Of a DNA stretch of 39,398 bases, positions 30,443-38,975 are shown piece after piece. The notes under the pieces are model-generated. The model searched no databases, had not been told where the DNA came from, and saw nothing but the letters and a program-made list of their open reading frames with translations. The DNA is from Cymbomonas tetramitiformis (lineage: Eukaryota > Chlorophyta > Pyramimonadophyceae > Pyramimonadales > Pyramimonadaceae), in the NCBI GenBank assembly GCA_001247695.2, contig LGRX02013809.1, positions 1 through 39,398 of the forward strand, in the 5' to 3' direction. Positions within the stretch are counted from its first letter, which is position 1; each line of letters starts with the position of its first letter. Both the position numbers and the translations under genes were made by a program.

Positions 30443-31631
30443 TACTCAGACGACGTGATAAGCGCGGAGGGATTACCGCCCGCCCCCAGCGTCTGCTTCT
30501 CACGCACTGCCACCCCATCGTCCGACTGCGCCCAGGCCTGCAAGATAGCCACGACGAGCGCCTGGAGCGAGCGGAGAGTCACCCCGCCGAGGTCACCCGC
30601 AAGCGGGTACCGCACCTTCACCGCCGCGTAGAAGATCGGGTCGAGGCGGTTGTAGAGCGACAGGTTGCGGGTCTCGTCGGTGGGCTGCCAGTCAGGAGCG
30701 CGGTTATCCCGCACCAGACGTTGCTCACGAGCCAAGATGGGCTGCGGGTCAACGCCTGCGGGATAACGTAGAGCTGCGTGCTCCTGCTGGTGGCTCTCAC
30801 GTAGCGCGGCCGGCACGCTCCCCTTGATAATGTCGATAAGGGCGCGACGTCCATCTCGGTCAGCCGAAGAGTCCGTACCGCGAAGCCAGGTGTCCGCCAC
30901 GGAGTTGCGCTCCACGACGAGGGCCAACACGTCGTAGAGAAGCCCATTAACCTTCTCGATAACCAGAGAGGTGGGGTCGTCGAGGTCAAAGGGAGCCAAA
31001 TCCCGCCCAGCGGACTGAAACTCGGTACGAAGCTGCACCACCAGCTCGGAGAGGCGGTCCGCGTCGTCAGTACCACGATAATGATGTTTCTTGGAACCAA
31101 GGATATCCTCGCGGATACCCTTGGCCCAAACCCGATGTAAACGCCCCTTGTAGACCATGTCGACCGCGGCATGTTGGTCAACAAGGTGCTTCCGCAACGC
31201 GACAGCGGTGTCGCTGTTGCTGGAAGCAGCAGGGGGCACCACAGGCGGGGTGCTAGCGGTCGGGGTGTCCCGAACCGCATCTATAAGCCGTATTGAGGCG
31301 TCCAAGTCGGAGTCCTTCAATAGGCGCTTGCGAGCTCGTGTAGATGCTGCCATACTGTAGAAAGCCAGTGAAAAGATGATGCGCGGCTGCACGTTTGGGT
31401 GTTGTGGCGGAAACGGAGGGTAGGCGTAACGGCGGAACGTGCGGAGAGGCGAAACAAGCGTGGGGCACTTGCAAATGTCGTTGTGGTCAAAGGTGTCCGG
31501 AGCACCAGCCCAAAGTACGCAAACCAGCGGGATCAGGGCAGGTAAGATAACGTAAATGAACATTGCCAAAACCGAGCAATAGCACCGCGCGGTGCCCATG
31601 ACTCGCAGCCGTAAAAGACGTCTACAAGAAT

Positions 31632-32239
31632 ACCTCACCTTTAAGGAAACAGAATTTGAGCCACTTGTAGCTTTTTTCGTATTTTTCTGACCCCCCCCCC
31701 CCCTGCCAGCGTCAGCCTCTTACCGAAATTACTAACGAATAGGAAACGCGATTCGAGCGTCAGCCAGCCTCTTCTCTTAAATCCATTTCGTTTTAGGGAC
31801 TGGAAAGCGCAGTCAGCCAGCGCATTCTCTTAAATTCAGCATGGATCCGAGCAGTCGCCAGGAACTGCGAGAATTGCATGCTGACTTGCAAAGTGGGATG
31901 ATTAGTAAGGAAGACTACGACGACTTGAAGTCCAGCCCAGCCTTTATTTGCCATTGAAAATTTTCAGAATTTCATGAAATATCGACTATAATTTCCTTAG
32001 ATTCAGCTACAATTTCCTTAATAATAATGGAATTTTCTGATGTTCAGCTAGCCTTCGTTTCCTTAATATGACTTTCCGATTTCCGTTAACGAAATGATTC
32101 GGCAGCCTTCATTTCCTTATTTGGGTACATTTTCTTAATGTTTTTTTCCAGCCCAGCTTTTTTCGCATTTTTCCGACCCCCCACCCCCCCGAAAAGCTGG
32201 CTGTTTCCTTAACCTAGCATTTCCTTAAATGTGAGGTGG
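31632..32239. mobile_element. ~608-bp element in the gag leader, TIR-like ends
   Basis: The left end ACCTCACCTTTAAGGAAA matches, inverted, the right end TTTCCTTAAATGTGAGGT (one mismatch). The interior repeats TTTCCTTAAT/TTCAGCT and TTCTCTTAAAT/CAGTCAGCCAGCGCA words many times, and has two matching C-run blocks (CTTTTTTCGTATTTTTCTGA at about 31670, CTTTTTTCGCATTTTTCCGA at 32157) near its two sides. It holds a SHOCT-like mini-ORF. No flanking duplication is clear, so limits are provisional. The motif style (TTAAGRAA plus CCAGCG) resembles the elements at 3599 and 29447. Confidence 0.55.
31841..31957 (+). CDS. SHOCT-like mini-ORF (38 aa)
   Basis: A short frame from ATG: MDPSSRQELRELHADLQSGM, then ISKEDYDDLKSSPAF and a TGA at 31955-31957. 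The ELRELHADLQSGMISKEDYD part fits the SHOCT pattern well and resembles the second repeat of the protein at 29877-30155 (ELRELK...DRDEF). It may be an intact small gene or a remnant of a longer one that was truncated by internal deletion of the element. Confidence 0.5.
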   Translation: MDPSSRQELRELHADLQSGMISKEDYDDLKSSPAFICH

Positions 32240-32370
32240 TCGTATCAAAGCCATGTTCCAAATCCTAGTCGCACCCAAACGCGCAAGTGCGCACCACCTC
32301 TTCAAGCGGCTGCTTAGCCAATCATGGCCAAGATAGCAAGTGGAACGAAAACGTGGATGGGGCCACGACC

Positions 32371-32624
32371 TACCGGAATATCCAAGTACACTAGATATCA
32401 GAAAGTCCCGTACTCGTGTGGATAAACTGTATAAGATAAATAAACCCTAAGCTAGATATGCCCGGAACGGTCTCGGACGGTCTCGGAGTCTAGCCTACCT
32501 GTGACACCGCGCGTGTCACAGTACGAACCTACAGATCAGTCAGCAGTCCAGTGTTGGTCCTAGGGATCTGTCATAGGGGCCTGACCGGGACTCCCAGTCA
32601 GGGCTGCCTATATAGATTTCAGCA
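32371..32624 (-). repeat. 5' LTR (254 bp)
   Basis: Same length as the left LTR, with four substitutions (A/G, A/C, T/C, C/T) and no indel. Followed by GAAAG, the target duplication. Confidence 0.92.
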
Positions 32625-33291
32625 GAAAGTGCCAAGCAGAACCAGGCTTTGTTGCAACACAGCCGTATAAGCGGTGATGTTAGGAAACTTGTATAAATAA
32701 TCCCAAAGTGCAGACTGCAACACAACATGAACGGCCGAATTTCTATATTTTGTTCCTTTCACAACCTCATCTAAGGGGGGAAATTCACAAGGAGAAATTG
32801 GTGAAGGGTGCGTCAATACCCAGGCTGATAACCTTTCATATAGGTTGCCATAATGGTTGACTGTTGAGAACCAGGACTCGTTTTTCATACCGAATACGCC
32901 GGCTTTGTGGAAAATCCCTCTCAAGAAGTGAAAGAACAGAACTTCATTTCCACGCAAAGAGTATGCATGACTTGCGTGAGTTCCTCTCATGACGTTAGGA
33001 TAAGACGCCATGAAAGATGAACGACTTCGCTTCATCCGGGAAAATGATACCACGGAGTTCTTTAATTCCCTCGTCCTGCTGTCACCTAGCATGATAACGA
33101 CGGTATTATTCGGCCAAAGAAGCTCTCGCGATTTTACTTTGGTTTCACGTCGTGCTCCAAACGTTGAATCCCTGACACGTCGGTTATGAAGTCTAATCTC
33201 CCGAGGTCCCGGAACCGTGATGTGTGAAACTGTTGGGGAGACGGGTGCGGAAACGTTTATCCGATCATTTGCAAAACTGTTTTGTTGGAGC
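32625..33291 (-). pseudogene. PC-esterase (SGNH, CASD1-like), 5' part, interrupted by the LTR element
   Basis: The frame is open from just below a TAG at about 33291-33294. It has NNTVVIMLGDSRTRELKNSV, the GDSxxR block of PC-esterases, most like the GDSRIRQL block of Cas1p/CASD1 (sialate/glucuronoxylomannan O-acetyltransferase family); the Ser is the expected nucleophile. It continues GNEVLFFHFLRGIFHKAGVF and VVLQSALWDYLYKF up to the LTR insertion at 32624. Before MLGDSR there is no ATG, so this is probably an internal or last exon, or a 5'-truncated gene. The catalytic Asp/His block is in the 3' part at 27056-27435. Such enzymes modify glycans in the secretory pathway. Whether it is host DNA or viral cargo is unknown. 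Confidence 0.58.
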
Positions 33292-33615
33292 TTCTACGCT
33301 CTCTTGCCTTTGCCTTTCCTTTGTTTGCTTTCCAAATATGAAAATCCAGCAGTAATAAATGTTTACACGTGCAAAGAAAATTGCCAAGTACGTACGCATG
33401 TCCTGCGAACGACGGAACGAAGACTTCGGAAGAAAACTTCTCCGAGCGTTTTCAGAATACTTTGGCGACACCCTTCAGAAATTGCCAAAAGTAAGAAAAG
33501 TTATGTCAGGAATAGTCTGTCCCGTTCTCCTGAGCTACGGCGGCGTAGAATGCGCTCTTTCTATTCGGATGCAACCACGCAGTACTCGTGAAGGTCTCGA
33601 CCAGTTCTCTCAACC
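33292..33615. other. no gene assigned between esterase and foldback
   Basis: A plus-strand frame (33359-33625; MFTRAKKIAKYVRMSCERRN) has reasonable composition and no recognisable domain; it ends inside the foldback's outer arm. It could be an upstream exon of unknown kind or chance. CTCGACCAGTTCTC (about 33597) echoes the CGACCAGTT word in the foldback arm. Confidence 0.3.
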
Positions 33616-34526
33616 GGTTCCTTAAACTCGTGACACGCCTCTGTCGAGCTCGTGTCGTCGACCAGTTATCCTGGATTCGCATACCGAATCATATTATGTT
33701 ATATAATCACCATAGAAATACAGCTTACGTCCAGAAATATTTATTATCAACGTGAGAGCCGAGAACGCTTCTTGTGCAAAATAAATATATATATATGTGT
33801 GTGTGTGCCATTATTTACTTGCATATATTATTAATTATATATTATTAATGGTGCAATACAAGGGGTAGGGTTGAACTTTTAGGCCTGAATTTTTTTCTTC
33901 AGGGCCTGAACTTTTTCTTCAGCCCCTGACCTTTTTTTTTCAGGCCCTGTACTTTTTCTTCAGGGCCTGTACCTTTTTTTTTTCGGGCCCTGCACTTATG
34001 CACCTATGGTTATGGGCCCAGGCACACATTGTGAGCCCTGTGCGCGTGTGGTTGGCGGGCCTGAAGAAAAAGTATAGGGCCTGAAGAAACAGTTCAAGGC
34101 CTAAAGAAAAAAGTTTAGGGCCTGAAGAAAAAGCACAGGGCCCGGAAAAAAAAGTACAGGCCCTGAAGAAAAAGTACAGGCCCTGAAAAAAAAAAGTTCG
34201 GGGGCTGAAGAAAAAGTTCAGGCCCTGAAGAAAAAGTTCAGGGCCTAAAAGTTCAGCCCCCCTACCCCCCTTGTATTACACCATTAATAATATATAATCA
34301 ATAATAGAAGTAAATAATGGCACACACACACACACACACATATATATAATTTATATACACAAGCGGTTCTCAGGCGCCTCACGATAATGTCGTATTTATA
34401 TTAGTATTTTAATATTTCTATAACTTTATGTAAAATTATATAACATAATATGATTCGGTATGCGAATCCATGAGAACTGGTCGACGACACGAGCTCGACA
34501 GAGGCGTGTCACGAGTTTAAGGAACC
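33616..34526. mobile_element. 911-bp foldback element flanked by TTAA
   Basis: The outer arms match over about 90 bases: GGTTCCTTAAACTCGTGACA at the left and its inverse TGTCACGAGTTTAAGGAACC at the right, through GCATACCGAATCATATTATG. Homology continues at lower identity through a TATATGTGTGTG/CACACACATATA microsatellite and into arrays of an 18-19-base word (GGCCTGAAGAAAAAGTTC and its complement), so almost the whole element folds into one hairpin with its centre at about 34010-34060. TTAA sits six bases inside each end, which could be the target duplication of a piggyBac-type event. No coding capacity. Confidence 0.85.
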
Positions 34527-35745
34527 AAAACTGATTTCAAGAAAGGCAAAAGTGTTTGGTGTTATGGCATGGACACATTCAAGGATATGATTATGAAAGA
34601 GCTTAACCAAACAATAGCATCCAATACAAATCTCACTCAAGATGACATAATTTGTTATCATGGGATGAGCGATGATGAAACGAAATCAACCTTATCTAAT
34701 GTTGACGAGGTGTGGGCCTCTAAACGACTTGTGATTTCCAATGTTGCTATTACGGTGGGAGTCAATTTTGATACCGGTCCAAACAATCCACCGCACTTTC
34801 ATAAACGATATGCATTTTTGGACCCTGCCATGGTGTCATACCGGGACTTCTTTCAAAATATGTTTAGGGTGAGACAATATCATACAAATGAGCTTCACCT
34901 ATACAAAACAAGTGCAACCATAAACCAAATCAAATTTAGGCTAAAAGGTTTTGTAATTCCACATAATGCAGCCACCTGAATGTGAGATGTATCAAAAAAT
35001 GTCAAACCAACAAATGTGTGAGTATTTTGCAAGAGACGAACGAGTATATCATCGGTATCTCCGAAAATGTGGCTTTGTTCATAGCAATCTCGCTCAAGGC
35101 ACGAGAGAGATGGTGTGGGCTAAATTGAGCGAAAACGAAACGGCTCCTTACTTTGAGTATGATAACATTGAAGATACAGAAATTGTGGACATTTACGAAA
35201 AGCTGAACCCAAAAGTTTGGAGCAATGAAGCGACAATGAATGACAAACTTTGCATCGCTAAATATTATTTCCAAAATAGATTTTTAGAAAATATACCTGG
35301 CCACTACGTTCGCGATTTGTGGAATCGAAAACTTGTAAACTTTGTTCACAGATTTAAACAATTCTTAGAAGACCCAAACCACATCTTGTGGACTCTATTT
35401 GAGCAAAACGGTGCCAAAGAAACATTGATGCTGCCCAACAACCCGACTTGGGATGTAGACATTAAGACATTGAAAGAATCGTTCAAGATAAATGTTGATG
35501 GAACTAAGATGACGCCATACACAATTGGCAAGGCTCTTGATGCATTTTTTGAAATCGATTGTTATGGTGCTCAACGAGATAAAAAAGGGAAGATAATAAC
35601 GATTAAGCTGCCCGGTTCCAATCAGAAGGCTTACAATAACATTCATTCAAGGAAGTGGGATGTAACAAACGCCGGCGTTTCATGGTACCGCGCCGGGTTT
35701 GTCCAGCTGGTGACACATTGTGACACAGGTGTGACGTACGCATGA
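34527..35745 (+). pseudogene. PLV primase-helicase, 3' part (helicase C-terminal half)
   Basis: The frame resumes immediately after the foldback arm with TDFKKGKSVWCYGMDTFKD, then the helicase motif ICYHGMSDDETKSTLSNVDE and LVISNVAITVGVNFDTG, followed by FFQNMFRVRQYH, the Gln/Arg motif VI region of OBP-like SF2 helicases. Near 34960 the frame slips (HNAAT* versus MQPPECEMYQKMSNQQMCEY) and runs on to about 35690 with a C-terminal region (KWDVTNAGVSWYRAGFVQ). The last ~18 codons before the TGA at 35745 read through GTGACACATTGTGACACAGG, which looks foreign, so the true C-terminus is probably missing. Confidence 0.75.
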
Positions 35746-36540
35746 CAGATTATCTTATGTGGCACTGGCGATGCAGACTGCTGATGACAGTTTACGGCTG
35801 GTTTCAGATGTGACACAGAATGCAGAGTACAGCCGATGGTGCATGTGGCAGATGTTTGGATGACGACTGACGACGTGGGCACGATCGTAGGAGGCAGGGA
35901 GATAATGTGTCACAGGTGGTGGTCGCGCAGAGGTGAGAGCGCGATGCGCGGACAGGTGACTGGTAGTTTGGAGGTCACGAGACAGATTTGTGATGATGAT
36001 ATCAGGGAGTCTGAACGGAGAGCTTTCCAGTAGCTCTTTTCCAATTTCCCACTCACTGGATTCGTGGGCAAACGCGCAGCGTATATCAGTGTATATATAT
36101 AGAGAAGCAGTTTTACTCACTTGAGAGTGGGGACCCAGACGCCTGAGTCTGGGTCCCCCACTGTGGCAGGTTGACTCGCGTTGCGGATGCGCGTTGCTCT
36201 TTGTGTATGCATGAAGGCCGGATTAGCGCCTAAGACAGTTGTGAACACTTCTTGGTTCTGTAATTAGCTGATATGTTATTGCGGATACAGTGAGACAGTA
36301 TATTTGAGGCTGAATGCCCAAACTTTGCGTCAATTAAGAGTGGTTTCTTTTATAAGACTTGCCTTCTTATTGTAGACTATGTTGCGGTTACCTCCGGATT
36401 CGCTCGCGCACACAATACGCACGCGAGCATGTTATTTGTATCACAAGTTGTTTTACGCATTCGCGTTCACTCAGAATATCTTCGTCTCGGAATTCGTACA
36501 TATTTTAAATTGGAAAAAACTATGGCAAGGCAGTTTTTGT
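35746..36540. other. no gene; GTGACACAG words and a stem-loop
   Basis: GTGACACA and TGTCACAG words recur (35713-35925), hinting at the edge of another repeat. Frames on both strands overlap each other without recognisable features. Confidence 0.4.
36126..36162. repeat. strong stem-loop
   Basis: AGTGGGGACCCAGAC pairs with GTCTGGGTCCCCCACT around the loop GCCTGA: fifteen base pairs with one bulged C. No T-run follows, so it is not an obvious terminator, and no CTRR follows as at Helitron ends. Confidence 0.85.
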
Positions 36541-36559
36541 CAGGTGCCAAAGAGCTGGG

Positions 36560-37310
36560 GTGGTGGCTCAATTCCCCAAGCCACCTGGAGTGCACAAAAA
36601 GCACTTTTCAGCCTAACTTTGTGCGAATTCACGAGAATATTATCTCTTTTCCAGCATCAACTGGGAATTAGCTGTGCCTTGGGTTATGGTGAAGTTGGCA
36701 GCCTAACTCTCAGCGAATTCACGAGAATATTATTTGGTCTTCAGCATCAACTGTGAATTAGCTGTGCCTTGAGTTATGGTGAGCCCAGGGGCACCCAAGG
36801 TGCACTGGTGGATCCAGGCTCTTGAGCAGTTCTGGAAGTTGGCAGCTTAACTTTGAGCGGATTCACGAGAATATTATTTGTTTTCCAGCATCAACTGTGA
36901 ATTAGCTATGCCTTGAGTTATGGTGAGCCCAGGGGCACCCAAGGTGCACTGGTGGATCCAGGCTCTTGAGCAGTTCTGGAAGTTAGCAGCTTACCTCTGA
37001 GCGGATTCACCAGAATATTATTTGTCTTTCAGCATCAACTGTGGATTAGCTGTGCCTTGAGTTATGGTGAGCCCAGGGGCACCCAAGGTGCACTGGTGGA
37101 TCCAGGCTCTTGAGCAGTTCTGGAAGTTAGCAGCTTACCTCTGAGCGGATTCACGAGAACATTATTTGTCTTTCATCATCAACTGTGAATTAGCTGTGCC
37201 TTGAGTTATGGTGAGCCCAGGGGCACCCAAGGTGCACTGGTGGATCCAGGCTCTTGAGCAGTTCTGGAAGTTGGCAGCTCAACTCTGAGCGGATTCACGA
37301 GAATATTATT
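36560..37310. repeat. 144-bp satellite array, ~4-5 copies
   Basis: CAGCATCAACTG anchors at about 36652, 36742, 36886, 37030 and 37174 give one short (90-base) unit and then three exact 144-base steps. Units share GAATTAGCTGTGCCTTGAGT, GGTGAGCCCAGGGGCACCCA and GCGGATTCACGAGAATATTA. The last copy decays beyond 37310, with GAGCCCAGGGGCACAATGTG at 37379. The 144-base length is a multiple of three, but frames carry stops. Confidence 0.92.
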
Positions 37311-37559
37311 TGTTTTTATTATATGTGTATCGCATCAGCGACGTGCAATGGTTCTTGCGCATCCTCATGAGTCCTGGTGAGCCCAGGGGCACAATGTGCA
37401 CTGGTGGAACCAGGCTGTTCTCATCGACCCCGTGGTGTTTCTGTGAATCCATACTCCAAGTGAAGCCAGGGGCAGGCATCCTGCATTGGTGGATCAAGGA
37501 GGCTGCTCCGTGCACGAGAACGTTGCTTTGTGCTGCATCACCAGGCTTTGGTGTGGCGA

Positions 37560-37900
37560 ACTGGCTTCTGGCACACTAGGCTTAGGTCATCCTCACGCAG
37601 GATGAGCTTCGGTTATTTTGGCTTCTGGCACACCAGGCTTTTGGCTTTTACGTGACAGACTGGCTTTGGTTATTTTGGCTCTTATACAACAGATGGGCTT
37701 CGGTTATTCTGGCTTTTACGCGGCAGACTGGCTTCGGTTATTTTGGCTCTTATACGACAGACTGGTTTCGGTTATTCCGGCTTTTACATAATAGTTTGGC
37801 TTACGTTATTTGGCCTTTGCACGACAGACGGGTTTCGGTTATTTTGGCTTTTACACGACAGACTGACTTCGGTTATTTTGGCTCTCGGGAAATAAAGCTT
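37560..37900. repeat. 34-bp tandem array (CTTCGGTTATTTTGGCT)
   Basis: About eight or nine units of CTTCGGTTATTTTGGCTYTT plus ACACGACAGACTGG, spaced 34 bases between about 37660 and 37880, with flanking irregular copies to about 38055. Confidence 0.88.
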
Positions 37901-38339
37901 ATCTATATTTCTCGTGCAGGTCCGGCTGTGTTTACTTTGGTTTTATTGTGAAAGGATGGTGGCTGTTTTATATTAGGATGGCTTCGGTTGTTTTGGCTCG
38001 GTGGTCTGCAAGGCGCATGGCTTTTACACAACAGTTTGGCTTCGGTTATTCTTTTAGTTAAAACGCACAAGGCTTCTGGTTGGCGCAAGATATTGGCTCC
38101 GGGCATTTTTGATTTTGTTGGGCTTAATGGCTTGCAAAGGTATTATATGCAGCAAGGTGGCTTTGGCTTCGGACACTCTTGGCTCGGGAGCGCGGCGAAG
38201 GTGGTTTCGGTCATCATAGACACTCTCGGTGTGGGAGTGCTCAGACATTGTTGGGTGTGGAGTTCAGAGATCCCCGCCAGGGGCACAGTCTCCGCCTACA
38301 CTTGACATAGCAGCAGAGCACTTGCGTGATCAGGGTGTT

Positions 38340-38975
38340 GGACATACACGCGTCATCCAGTTCCTGTTCTTCCAGCGAGGCGGCCACTGAGGCAGCCGAC
38401 GTTGACCACCGTGCACTGCAGCGAGGCGGCCACTGAGGCAGCCGACGCTTATCACCACGGACTTCCAGGTGTTGGACATACACGCGTCATCGTGGACAAG
38501 TTCCTGTTCTTCCAGCGAGGCGGCCACTGAGGCAGCCGACGTTGACCACCGTGCACTGCAGCGAGGCGGCCACCGAGGCAGCCGACGCTTATCACCACGG
38601 ACTTCAGGGTGTTGGACAGACACGCATCATCGTGGACCAGTTCCTTTTCTTCCAGCGAGGCGGCCACTGAGGCAGCCGACGTTGACCACCGTGCACTGCA
38701 GCGAGGCGGCCACTGAGGCAGCCGACGCTTATCACCACGGACTTCCAGGTGTTGGACATACACGCGTCATCGTGGACAAGTTCCTGTTCTTTCACCGAGG
38801 CGACCACTGAGGCAGCCGACGTTGACCACCGTGCATTTCAGCGAGGCGGCCATTGAGGCAGCCGACGCTTATCACCACGGACTTCAGGGTGCTGGACATA
38901 CACGCGTCATCGCGGACAAGTTCCTGTTCTTCCAGCGAGGCGGCCACTGAGGCAGCCGACGTTGACCACGGTGCA
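38340..38975. repeat. 140-bp tandem array with an internal duplication
   Basis: CCAGCGAGGCGGCCACTGAG starts at about 38373, 38513, 38653, 38793 and 38933: exact 140-base steps. Each unit also has an internal second copy of GCGAGGCGGCCACTGAGGCA about 50 bases later, then TTATCACCACGGACTTC and GGACATACACGCGTCATCGT. The unit is not a multiple of three, and all frames on the minus strand show the same rotating peptide, so coding is unlikely. Confidence 0.93.

Larger units (their letters stand above)
28028..31353 (-). pseudogene. Gag-like polyprotein of the LTR element, split by a 996-bp transposon
   Basis: Two open parts, 31353-30445 and 29446-28028, join in frame when the inserted element and one TA are ignored, giving about 775 codons from the ATG at 31353 (MAASTRARKRLLKDSDLDAS). 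The frame is also open upstream to 31638, where a hydrophobic stretch (FIYVILPALIPLVCVLWAG) is probably untranslated leader. The N-terminal part is helical, with RTEFQSAGRDLAPFDLDDPT and ALREQ-like blocks typical of capsid domains. The second part carries an unusual zinc knuckle, CHRCRKAGKGDAYHAYHDC (CX2CX9HX4C rather than CX2CX4HX4C), then a long Ala/Pro-rich region and a tyrosine-rich tail (FYYGMA, HYYGTGYFTSYYG). No enzyme domains follow. The long plus-strand frame at 28601-29452 is a GC-driven shadow. Confidence 0.68.
27436..32624 (-). mobile_element. gag-only LTR retrotransposon, non-autonomous
   Basis: Two direct 254-bp LTRs bound it, and GAAAG (27431-27435 and 32625-32629) is duplicated on both sides, as expected for integrase-mediated insertion. 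It reads on the minus strand (LTR ends TGCTGAAATC...TTCCGGTA), so 32371-32624 is the 5' LTR. Only a gag-like ORF is inside; no protease, RT or integrase. Four differences between the LTRs mean a fairly recent insertion. A weak G-rich stretch precedes the 3' LTR as a possible polypurine tract; no clear tRNA primer site was recognised next to the 5' LTR. About 1.6 kb of the interior is later insertions. Confidence 0.88.
26870..34526. mobile_element. ~7.6-kb composite insertion in the viral primase-helicase
   Basis: Separates the two halves of one viral gene. From left to right: esterase 3' exon, LTR element (with two nested insertions), esterase 5' part, unassigned sequence, and a foldback element ending exactly where the viral frame resumes. 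I cannot tell whether it entered as one unit (for example host DNA joined by rearrangement) or in steps. No terminal repeat is shared by its two outer ends; TTAA occurs near both. Confidence 0.7.
14577..35745. mobile_element. decayed endogenous polinton-like virus (PLV)
   Basis: AT-rich segment with a double-jelly-roll capsid gene, packaging ATPase, minor capsid candidate, a virion-protein cluster and an AEP primase / OBP-like helicase: the gene content of polinton-like viruses, which infect protists or integrate in their genomes. Decay is plain: truncated capsid and ATPase, frameshifts in capsid and primase-helicase, and insertions in the minor capsid, the gene at 20028-20280 and the primase-helicase. 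Terminal inverted repeats of the virus, an integrase and a protein-primed PolB were not found. Limits are those of the outermost recognised viral coding sequence. An assembly gap falls inside. Confidence 0.82.

Noticed and set aside
26887..34520. The whole 7.6-kb intruder as a single piggyBac-type transposon
   Set aside because: TTAA lies near both ends, but the sequences just inside show no inverted repeat and no transposase is inside.
14577..35745. Complete virus with terminal inverted repeats
   Set aside because: I looked for long inverted repeats at the outer viral limits and found none; the only long inverted repeat is the foldback element, which lies inside.
36126..36180. Helitron 3' terminus
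   Set aside because: The hairpin is strong, but no CTRR end follows within about 15 bases and no Rep/helicase gene is present.
36560..38975. CRISPR-like regular arrays
   Set aside because: Units of 144, 34 and 140 bases are repeated end to end without unique spacers, in eukaryotic sequence and without cas genes.
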